Source of the DNA: Planctomycetota bacterium
Lineage (GTDB): Bacteria; Planctomycetota; Phycisphaerae; Phycisphaerales; UBA1924
Assembly (NCBI GenBank): GCA_023434205.1
Contig: JAEYTB010000195.1
Span: forward strand, 1-17,838
Reading direction: 5' to 3'
Length of the DNA: 17,838 nt
Positions 6,746 to 14,847 of this stretch are shown here, piece by piece. The notes under the pieces are model-generated. The model had not been told where the DNA came from. It saw nothing but the letters and a program-made list of their open reading frames with translations, and ran no database searches. Positions within the stretch are counted from its first letter, which is position 1. Every line of letters starts with the position of its first letter. Position numbers and translations under genes: made by a program.

Positions 6746-8446
6746 ATGCCCCACCCGAACACCATCGCCACACTGCTGACCGCCGCCTTCCTCACCGCCG
6801 CCGCCAACGTGGGGGTCGGCCAAGTAGTGCTCAACGAGGTCTACCCCAACCCCCCGGGCTCCGGCACCATCGATGACCGCTGGGAGTACGTTGAGATCTA
6901 CGGCCCCGCCGGCATGAGCCTCACCGGCTACATGGTCGCCTCCGTGTTCGGCGGCGGCGACCCCAACGCCAACGACATCCCCGGCCCGCTCCCCTCCGGG
7001 TGGGACGGGGGCGACGAGGTCGCCGAGATCGACGAGGCCTGGTCCCTCGACGGCCTCACCATCGGCAGCAACGGCCTGCTGGTGCTCTACAACAACGCCC
7101 AGCCCAGCCAGGCGCGCCCCTTCTTCGCCCCTGGGACCAGCTTCGCCACCTTCCAGACCGCCCACTGCCCCACCGTCGATGTCGGCGGCCGAATCAAGAA
7201 CGACGGCTCCGCCACCTTCGTGCTCGTCCGCAAGCGGCCCTTCCACGCCCTGAACGCCCAGGGAATCTCCCTCTACGACGGCGTCCCCGCCAACACCATC
7301 GTCAACGGCCCCCTCACCTACCCCTCCACGATCCGCTACGCCTGGCGCAAGGACATCAACCCCGACGTCAACTTCGACGGCCGCATCGACTTCAACGGCA
7401 TCGGCACGCTCATCAGCGGCGGCGGCTCTCCAGCCCCCGAGACCGCCATCAACAGCGAGCGCCTCGCCACGCCCCCCGTCGGCAACCCCTGGACCCTCGA
7501 GCCCTACCAGATGGTCGATGACGTCGCCTGGTCCAACGGCGGTGGCAAGGAGTACACCCGCTCCCAGCAGCAGGAAATCTCCGACACCACCGGCTTCAAC
7601 CCCGACGCCGTCTCCCGCATCGCCTACTACAACACCAACCCCCAGCGCGGCCACCGCCTCGCCTCCGGCGTCATGGTCAGCACCCGCATGGCGGACGAGG
7701 AGTTCATCTACGGCGACCTCCTCGACACCGGCCCCCAGGGCCTCCCCCTCATCTCCTACAACCCCGCCGCCACAGGCGCGCCCACCGACCAGAACGGCCC
7801 CACCTACAACGCCGCGGGCCAGCTCGACGCCAGCGGCGCCTACCGCCTCAACGACATCAACACCACCGGCTTCGTCCTCACCCCCGGCAGCTTCAACGAC
7901 GTCGACAGCTCCTCCTCCGGCGGCATCAACATCACCCAGTTCCGCTTCGTCCGCGGCGACTTCAACTTCGACGCCCAGGTCACCTGCGAGGATGAGCTGC
8001 TCATCGAGTCCGCCGTGGGCCAGGGCCTCGACGACACCATCGTGCTCGTGAACAGCAACGGCACCCCCGACGACCCCGCCGACGACTTCACCTACACCGC
8101 ATGGAAGCACCAGGGCCGCGCCTTCAACGCCCTGCTCGCCATGGTCCGCATGGACCTCTCCGACGGCACCACCGGCGAGTGGAACAGCGGCGTCACCGTC
8201 ACCGCCCAGGACCTCGCCGCCTTCCGTGCCCTGCTCACCTGCGTCCCCACGTGCGGCACCGCCGACTTCGACGGCGACGGTGACGTGGGCACCGACGCCG
8301 ACATCGAAGCCTTCTTCGCCTGCCTCGCGGGCAACTGCTGCCCCACCTGCTTCCCCCTCGGCGCCGACTTCAACGCCGACGGCGATGTGGGCACCGACGC
8401 CGACATCGAGTCCTTCTTCCGCGTGCTGGCCGGCGGCGCCTGCTGA
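6746..8446 (+). CDS. Exported lamin-tail-domain protein with GC-type dockerin
   Basis: A 566-residue protein. TGGAGAG lies just before the ATG at 6746, and residues 1-25 form a signal peptide ending VGVGQ. Residues about 26-250 begin with a lamin-tail-like domain (VVLNEVYPNPPGSG, RWEYVEIYGPAG, LTGYMVAS). The middle is Asn- and Pro-rich and not recognisable as an enzyme. At 404-418 there is GDFNFDAQVTCEDEL, a single degenerate dockerin-like calcium loop. Residues 499-566 hold the full double repeat: DFDGDGDVGTDADIEAFF, CLAGNCCPTC, second loop, ending LAGGAC. This tail is nearly identical in protein to that of the leftward gene at the left end, but its codons end in C rather than G. The role is probably surface attachment or matrix; substrate unknown. 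A terminator follows at 8490-8520. Confidence 0.85.
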   Translation: MPHPNTIATLLTAAFLTAAANVGVGQVVLNEVYPNPPGSGTIDDRWEYVEIYGPAGMSLTGYMVASVFGGGDPNANDIPGPLPSGWDGGDEVAEIDEAWSLDGLTIGSNGLLVLYNNAQPSQARPFFAPGTSFATFQTAHCPTVDVGGRIKNDGSATFVLVRKRPFHALNAQGISLYDGVPANTIVNGPLTYPSTIRYAWRKDINPDVNFDGRIDFNGIGTLISGGGSPAPETAINSERLATPPVGNPWTLEPYQMVDDVAWSNGGGKEYTRSQQQEISDTTGFNPDAVSRIAYYNTNPQRGHRLASGVMVSTRMADEEFIYGDLLDTGPQGLPLISYNPAATGAPTDQNGPTYNAAGQLDASGAYRLNDINTTGFVLTPGSFNDVDSSSSGGINITQFRFVRGDFNFDAQVTCEDELLIESAVGQGLDDTIVLVNSNGTPDDPADDFTYTAWKHQGRAFNALLAMVRMDLSDGTTGEWNSGVTVTAQDLAAFRALLTCVPTCGTADFDGDGDVGTDADIEAFFACLAGNCCPTCFPLGADFNADGDVGTDADIESFFRVLAGGAC

Positions 8447-8489
8447 TCGCACCAGCCCGGGGGCGCCCCGTACCACCCACAACCCCCCC

Positions 8490-8520
8490 AAGGCCCGGCC
8501 CGCCCGGGCCTTTTCTACTT
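8490..8520 (+). terminator. Intrinsic terminator after the lamin-tail/dockerin gene
   Basis: AAGGCCCGG (8490-8498) pairs perfectly with CCGGGCCTT (8504-8512) around a 5-base loop, followed by TTCTACTT and more T. The stem is nearly the same as that of the terminator at 3570-3593, suggesting a preferred terminator type in this genome. It separates the prepilin/lamin-tail pair from the tail-fibre-like genes. Confidence 0.8.
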
Positions 8521-8584
8521 TTGTGGCCGCTCCTCCCGGCCGGTCGCGCCTCTCCCCCTGCCGTTCCACACAGGAGCCACCCAC

Positions 8585-9616
8585 ATGCGCACCTTTGCCC
8601 TCACCACCCTCCTCCTCGCCGCCCCCACCCTCGCCCAGTCCACTTCTCTCACCTACCAGGGCCGCCTCGACGATGCCGGCCAGCCCGCCAACGGCGTCTA
8701 CGACCTCCGCTTCCGCCTCATGAACATCGATGAAACCCAGGCCGGCCCCACCCTCTGCGCCGACAACGTCCAGGTTGAGGACGGCCTCTTCACCGTCCTG
8801 ATCGACTTCGGCCCCCAGTTCGCCACCTCCGCCACCCGCTCCCTTGAGGTCCAGGTCCGCGCCAACAGCGCCCTTCCCTGCGCCGACGCCTCCGCCTTCA
8901 CCACCCTCTCCCCGCGCCAGCCCATCACCCTTGCCCCAGCCGCTCAGCACGCCATCACTGCCGCCACAGCCTCCTCCGCCACCAGCCTCTCGGCCCCCGA
9001 CGGCAACCCCAACCCCGCCCTCTTCATCGACAACAGCGGCAACGCAGGCATGGGCACCCTTGCGCCTACTTCCAAGTTCCACATCGTCGGCGGCGACCTC
9101 GAGGCCGGCGCTGCAGGCCACGAGTGGGTCTTCCATACCCGCTCCCACATCAACGGCGACTTCCTCCAGATCACCGACCGCGACAGCGGCGTCGCCCAGT
9201 TCCAGCGCGGCCTCGTCATCCATCAGAACGGAAACCTCGGCATCGGGACCACCGCCCCCGCCGCCAAGCTCCACGTCATGGGCGAGGTCCGCCTCCATTC
9301 CTCCGGAAACTTCTTCGCCCTCAAGTCCCCCCAGCCCGACCGCATCCTCCGCGGCCAGGTCAACTTCAACGCCACCATCGACGCCGCCCGCAGTTCCCCC
9401 GGCTTCACCGTCAGCAGCACCGTCACCGGCACCTTCGTCATCAACTTCACCACCCCCTTCACCAACCCCCCGACCATTGTCGCCACCCCCATGGGCGCCT
9501 GCTGCAAAACCCACATCACCCAGACCCAGACCACCTTCGCCACCATCATCGTCCAGAACGTCGACACCGGCGTCGGCACCGCGTCCCCCTTCCACTTCAT
9601 CGTCATGGGCAACTGA
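8585..9616 (+). CDS. Exported tail-fibre-like surface protein, paralogue 1
   Basis: A 343-residue protein. AGGAG (8572-8576) lies 8 bases before the ATG, and residues 1-18 form a signal peptide (MRTFALTTLL... TLAQ). Residues about 20-125 are a domain shared with the next two genes: SLTYQGRLDDAGQPANGVYDL, LCADNVQVEDGLFTVLIDFG, RSLEVQVR and LSPRQPITLAP, with two conserved cysteines. Two GIGT-type collar motifs follow: GNAGMGTLAPTSKFHIVG (152-169) and GNLGIGTTAPAAKLHVMG (216-233), familiar from phage tail fibres and bacterial surface fibres. Residues about 257-343 form a beta-rich end domain (RGQVNFNATI... FVINFTTPFTNPPTIVATP). Such proteins probably oligomerise into fibres outside the cell; the ligand is unknown. 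It lacks dockerin and PEP-CTERM tails, so anchoring is unclear. Confidence 0.8.
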   Translation: MRTFALTTLLLAAPTLAQSTSLTYQGRLDDAGQPANGVYDLRFRLMNIDETQAGPTLCADNVQVEDGLFTVLIDFGPQFATSATRSLEVQVRANSALPCADASAFTTLSPRQPITLAPAAQHAITAATASSATSLSAPDGNPNPALFIDNSGNAGMGTLAPTSKFHIVGGDLEAGAAGHEWVFHTRSHINGDFLQITDRDSGVAQFQRGLVIHQNGNLGIGTTAPAAKLHVMGEVRLHSSGNFFALKSPQPDRILRGQVNFNATIDAARSSPGFTVSSTVTGTFVINFTTPFTNPPTIVATPMGACCKTHITQTQTTFATIIVQNVDTGVGTASPFHFIVMGN

Positions 9617-9690
9617 TCCGCCTTCTAAGCCCCGCCCCGCGAACCAGCCCAAGCCACCCCTCCCGACAGGCAACTGACCCCACAAATCCC

Positions 9691-9718
9691 TTGGAACACG
9701 CAGCGCACCCGGTAAACT
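9691..9718 (+). promoter_or_regulatory. Sigma70-like promoter TTGGAA-16-TAAACT for paralogue 2
   Basis: TTGGAA (9691-9696) and TAAACT (9713-9718) are separated by 16 bases. The expected start near 9725 gives a short leader that just contains the GGGAGG ribosome site (9726-9731), 7 bases before the ATG at 9739. This is the best-looking promoter in the window and implies that paralogue 2 has its own transcript. Confidence 0.55.
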
Positions 9719-9738
9719 CCGCCGCGGGAGGTACCACC

Positions 9739-11973
9739 ATGCGCTGCTTCGCACCCGCCCTGATCGCCGCCGCCCTCGCCGCCCCCGCCCTCGCCCAGCC
9801 CCTCACCACCGCCTTCACCTACCAGGGCGAGCTCGCCAGCGCCGGCACGCCCGCCGCCGGCACCTTCGACCTTCGGTTCGCGCTCTACGACGACCCCGGC
9901 GCCGGCTCTCAGATCGGCTCGCCGCTCTGTTCCGACAACATCGCCGTAACCGACGGCCGCTTCACCGTCCAGCTCGACTTCGGCGCTGTCTTCGCCGGCA
10001 GCCAGCGCTTCCTCGAGATCTGGGTCCGCCCCGACTCCGGCCTCCCCTGCTCGAACAACACCGGATACACCATCCTCGGGCCGCGCCAGCCCCTCACCGC
10101 GGCCCCCAACGCCAGCTTCGCCCTGAACGCCGCCAACGCGACCTCTGCATCATCCGCCGCCAACGCCTCCAACCTCAACGGCCAGCCCGCGAGCTTCTAC
10201 TCCAACGCCGCCAACCTCACCGGCACCCTCGCCGACGCACGCCTCACCCCCAACGTCACCCTCCTCGCCGCGGCACAGACCTTCACCGGCGTCAAGACCT
10301 TCTCCTCCGCCCCCGCCTTCACCAGCGCCGGCGCCCCCTTCACCGTTTCGAGCACCACCCGCATTGACAGCCTCAACGCCGACCTCCTCGACGGCCTCGA
10401 CTCCTCCGCCTTCCTCACTGGCATCCCAACCCCGCTCCAGCTCGCCGGCAGCTCCTCCGGCGCCATCCTCCGCGCCAGCAACGCCGGCACCGGTGTCAGC
10501 GTCATGGGCGTCCAAGGCGAGGTCACCTCGAACGCGATCTCCGGCACCAGCTACGGCGGCTTCTTCACCAACGCCGACGACACCGGCATCGGCGTCTTCG
10601 GCCGTACCTCGGGCCCCTCCGGCCAGGGTGTCTACGGCCAGACCACCTCCGCCGCCAACAACGGCGCCGCCGCCGTCTTCGGCCAGGCCGCCGCACTCTC
10701 GGGCGCCAACTTCGGCGGCCGCTTCACCAACGCCAGCACCGCCGGCGCCGCCGTCCGCGGCGAGGCGATCGCCTCCACCGGCCTCAACTACGCCGGTTTG
10801 TTCACCAACGACAGCGCCAGCGGCACCGCCGTGCGCGGCGAGGCCAACGCCGGCTCCGGCACCACCTACGGCGGCTTCTTCACCAGCCTCTCCCCCGCCG
10901 GAACCGCGGTGCGGGGGTTCCAGGCGTCAGGCTCGGCCGCCGGTGCCTCAACCCGGGGCGGATGGTTCTCGAGCATCTCGGGAACGAGCCTCACCTACGG
11001 CGTGGAGGGCCGTGCCTCCAACAGCAACAACGGCTACAGCATCGGTGTCAACGGCGAGGCCGACCAAGGCGGCTATAACGTTGGCGTCTGGGGAACCGGC
11101 AACCCCAACACCGGCGCCAGCTACGGCGTCATCGGCGCCACGTACAGCCCCGACGGCGCCGGCGTTTCCGCCTCCAACTACGCCGACACCGGCAACGCCG
11201 TGGCGTTGACCGCGAGCACCTCCAGCACCACCGGGCGCGCCACCCTCTCCTTCGCCACCGCCGGCACGGGCGTCAACTACGCCGGCCGCTTCGAGAATTC
11301 CTCCACCTCTGGCCGCGCCGTCTTCGGCTGGACCACCGCCTCCACCGGCACCACCTACGGCGTCCTTGGACAATCCTCTTCGTCCACCGGCTACGGCCTC
11401 ATGGCCTTCGGAAACTCCGGCGCCACCGGCACCAAGTCCTTCCGCATCGACCACCCCAGCGACCCCGCCAACAAGTACCTCTTCCACTACTCCGCCGAAT
11501 CCCCCGAGGTCCTCAACATCTACTCCGGCAAGGTCACCCTCGACGACCGCGGCGAGGCCACCGTCGAGCTCCCGCCCTACTTCGCCGCCATCAACAAAGA
11601 CCCGCGCTACACCCTCACCGCCATCGGCGCCCCCATGCCCATGCTCCACGTCGCCCGCGAAGTCGACGACTCCGCCCTCAAGCTCGCCGAATCCACGACC
11701 GGACCAGCCCCGCTCGTCTCCTTCATGATCGCCGGCGGCGCTCCCAACGCCAAGGTCTCCTGGGAGGTCAAGGCCGTCCGCAACGACCTCCGCCTCCGCC
11801 TCCACCCAGCCCCCGCCGAGCTCGACAAGCCCGACGCCGAGAAGGGCACCTTCCAGCACCCCGAGCTCTACAACCTCCCGCAGGACCGCGGCCCCGACGG
11901 CCCGGCCACCCCGCCGCGCACCATGCCGCGAAAGCCCTACGCCGACGTTCTCGGAACCCCGATGCGCGAATGA
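9739..11973 (+). CDS. Large exported repeat fibre-like surface protein, paralogue 2
   Basis: A 744-residue protein; the start at 9739 follows GGGAGG and opens a signal peptide (1-19, ending PALAQ). An in-frame extension from 9124 is antisense-like shadow inside the previous gene. Residues 21-125 are the N-terminal domain shared with its neighbours (TAFTYQGELASAGTPAAGTFD, LCSDNIAV, LGPRQPLTAAP). Residues 211-225 contain SLNADLLDGLDSSAF, a tail-fibre motif. Residues about 268-560 hold irregular repeats of roughly 27 residues of the form YGGFFTN-x5-GxAVRGEAxxxSG, giving a predicted beta-solenoid or fibre shaft. Residues about 566-684 are a compact end domain (SFRIDHPSDPANKYLFHYSAE, SGKVTLDDRGEATVELPPYF, APMPMLHVA, KVSWEVKAVRND). 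The last 60 residues are charged and Pro-rich. Extracellular fibre or adhesin is inferred; no catalytic residues are seen. Confidence 0.82.
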   Translation: MRCFAPALIAAALAAPALAQPLTTAFTYQGELASAGTPAAGTFDLRFALYDDPGAGSQIGSPLCSDNIAVTDGRFTVQLDFGAVFAGSQRFLEIWVRPDSGLPCSNNTGYTILGPRQPLTAAPNASFALNAANATSASSAANASNLNGQPASFYSNAANLTGTLADARLTPNVTLLAAAQTFTGVKTFSSAPAFTSAGAPFTVSSTTRIDSLNADLLDGLDSSAFLTGIPTPLQLAGSSSGAILRASNAGTGVSVMGVQGEVTSNAISGTSYGGFFTNADDTGIGVFGRTSGPSGQGVYGQTTSAANNGAAAVFGQAAALSGANFGGRFTNASTAGAAVRGEAIASTGLNYAGLFTNDSASGTAVRGEANAGSGTTYGGFFTSLSPAGTAVRGFQASGSAAGASTRGGWFSSISGTSLTYGVEGRASNSNNGYSIGVNGEADQGGYNVGVWGTGNPNTGASYGVIGATYSPDGAGVSASNYADTGNAVALTASTSSTTGRATLSFATAGTGVNYAGRFENSSTSGRAVFGWTTASTGTTYGVLGQSSSSTGYGLMAFGNSGATGTKSFRIDHPSDPANKYLFHYSAESPEVLNIYSGKVTLDDRGEATVELPPYFAAINKDPRYTLTAIGAPMPMLHVAREVDDSALKLAESTTGPAPLVSFMIAGGAPNAKVSWEVKAVRNDLRLRLHPAPAELDKPDAEKGTFQHPELYNLPQDRGPDGPATPPRTMPRKPYADVLGTPMRE

Positions 11974-12030
11974 CCTTCCAGTCTGCCGCGGGGCGAGGTA
12001 CATTCCTCCAAACCCTGGGAGAACAAGGAC

Positions 12031-13272
12031 ATGCTGCGTTCCGCACTCGTGGCCATCGCCATCGCCGCGCCCGCTGCGATAGCCCAGCCCCTCACCACCG
12101 CCTTCACCTACCAAGGGCACCTCAACAGCGCCGGCTCGCCCGCCGCCGGCGCCCACGACTTCCAGTTCGCCCTCTACGACGCCGCCAGCGGCGGGGCGCA
12201 GATCGGCGCGACCCTCTGCGCCGACAACGTCACCGTCGCGAACGGCGTCTTCACCGTTTCCCTGGACTTCGGCAACCAGTACACGGGGCAGCGTTACCTC
12301 GAGGTCCGCGCCCGCCAGGACGCCGGGCAGGACTGCAGCGCACCCACCGGCTTCACCACCCTCGCCCCGCGCCAGCCCATCACCGCCGCGCCCGCCGCGA
12401 GCTTCGCACTCTCCGCACCCGCCACCGGTCTCACCGGAACCCTCCCCGACGCCCGCCTCTCTACCAACATCCCCCGCCTCAATGCCGACAACCAGTTCTC
12501 CGGCACGAACCTCTTCTCCGGCTTCACCGGCGTGAACCGCGCCTCCCCGTTCACCGGCGCCGAGGTCTTCGGCCTCCAGAACCACCCCGCCCAGTCCGGC
12601 TACGTCGGCATGTACATCAACTCGACCGCGCCCGGCGGCCTGCCCTTCTACGGCTACAGCGTCGGCGGCGCCGTTGCATGGACCTACCTCGATTCCGCTG
12701 GAATCTGGCGGCTGTATAACGGCGTCTCGGCCCTCACCGCCCTTAACAACGGCAACGTCGGCATCGGACTCGACAACCCCTCATCGCGCCTCCACGTCGC
12801 CGGCGCCGCCACCGCCGACGACTTCAGCTTCTCCGCACCCAAGACCTCCTTCCTCATGATCCCCGCCTCTGCCTTCGACGCGCCCAACAACGCCCCCGTG
12901 TCGCGCACCGTCGACGACGTCTCCTTCCCCGCGTCGACCACCAACAGGCTCCTCGCCCCCGTCATGCTCCCGCACGGCGCGACCATCACCGCCATGCACT
13001 GCTACGTCGTCGACAACGCCCCCTCCCGCATCAGTTTCATCCTCTTCCGCGCCGACACCAACGGCTTCACGACCGCGCAGGCCTCCGTCAGCACCACCGG
13101 CCCCGCCGCCGGCATGCAGACCATCAGCCTGTCCGGTCTCGCAATTGTCGTGGACAACTCCACCGGCGCATTCACCCTCTCCGCCATCCCTCACGGGGGA
13201 ACCTGGCCCGGCGGTCAGCACAGAATCCGCTCCGTCCGGCTGGACTACACCCTCCCCCGCCCCGCCCGCTGA
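12031..13272 (+). CDS. Exported tail-fibre-like surface protein, paralogue 3
   Basis: A 413-residue protein. GGGAG (12017-12021) sits 9 bases before the ATG, and residues 1-19 are a signal peptide (MLRSALVAIA... AIAQ). Residues 20-125 repeat the shared N-terminal domain (PLTTAFTYQGHLNSAGSPAAG, LCADNVTVANGVFTVSLDFG, LAPRQPITAAP); it is closer to paralogue 2 than to paralogue 1. The middle includes LTGTLPDARLSTNIP and a collar motif GNVGIGLDNPSSRLHVAG (241-258). The C-terminal 150 residues are a different domain (SFLMIPASAF, LLAPVMLPHGATITAMHCYVVDN, RIRSVRLDYTLP), a beta-sandwich-like pattern. This fits swapping of C-terminal modules on a common export and assembly head. No terminator follows before nuoF. 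A 14-base tandem duplication spans its stop codon (13262-13289). Confidence 0.8.
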   Translation: MLRSALVAIAIAAPAAIAQPLTTAFTYQGHLNSAGSPAAGAHDFQFALYDAASGGAQIGATLCADNVTVANGVFTVSLDFGNQYTGQRYLEVRARQDAGQDCSAPTGFTTLAPRQPITAAPAASFALSAPATGLTGTLPDARLSTNIPRLNADNQFSGTNLFSGFTGVNRASPFTGAEVFGLQNHPAQSGYVGMYINSTAPGGLPFYGYSVGGAVAWTYLDSAGIWRLYNGVSALTALNNGNVGIGLDNPSSRLHVAGAATADDFSFSAPKTSFLMIPASAFDAPNNAPVSRTVDDVSFPASTTNRLLAPVMLPHGATITAMHCYVVDNAPSRISFILFRADTNGFTTAQASVSTTGPAAGMQTISLSGLAIVVDNSTGAFTLSAIPHGGTWPGGQHRIRSVRLDYTLPRPAR

Positions 13273-13289
13273 CCCCCGCCCGCTGACCC
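13262..13289. repeat. Perfect 14-bp tandem duplication over a stop codon
   Basis: CCGCCCGCTGACCC occurs twice in a row (13262-13275 and 13276-13289). The first copy holds the TGA stop of paralogue 3 at 13270-13272. It looks like a replication-slippage duplication and leaves the protein unchanged. Confidence 0.8.
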
Positions 13290-13308
13290 GCCCCTTCCTC
13301 CCCGCCCC

Positions 13309-13314
13309 TACACT
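13309..13314 (+). promoter_or_regulatory. Candidate -10 hexamer TACACT for a leaderless nuoF transcript
   Basis: TACACT is followed by 8 pyrimidines and then the nuoF ATG at 13323. There is no purine-rich ribosome site, so a leaderless or nearly leaderless transcript is the simplest reading. No good -35 is visible. Confidence 0.4.
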
Positions 13315-13322
13315 CCCTCCCT

Positions 13323-14795
<1,473 letters not shown>

Positions 14796-14847
14796 GCGTC
14801 AGGTTTCATGGCCTTAACTACGATGCGCCGATAGTCGAGGCTGCGCA

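Noticed and set aside
9124..9738. In-frame N-terminal extension of fibre paralogue 2
   Set aside because: It overlaps paralogue 1 out of frame, is Arg/Pro/His-rich, and would bury the signal peptide and the GGGAGG site at 9726-9731.
5882..9754. A 1290-codon open frame on the minus strand across four rightward genes
   Set aside because: It is Gly/Val/Glu/Ala/Asp-rich low-complexity sequence exactly antisense to C-ending codons of well-supported exported proteins. Such codons remove stops from the opposite strand, so the frame is a by-product.
10540..11419. CRISPR-like array
   Set aside because: Repetition here is protein-coding with a 27-codon period and degenerate units, with no identical repeats and unique spacers; no cas genes are present.
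10948..12585. A 545-codon minus-strand open frame over the fibre genes
   Set aside because: Low-complexity Gly/Val/Glu composition and crosses two genes and their spacer; explained by strand C-richness.
8585..13272. Prophage remnant
   Set aside because: Tail-fibre-like motifs occur, but all three proteins have signal peptides and no integrase, capsid, terminase or lysis gene is seen.
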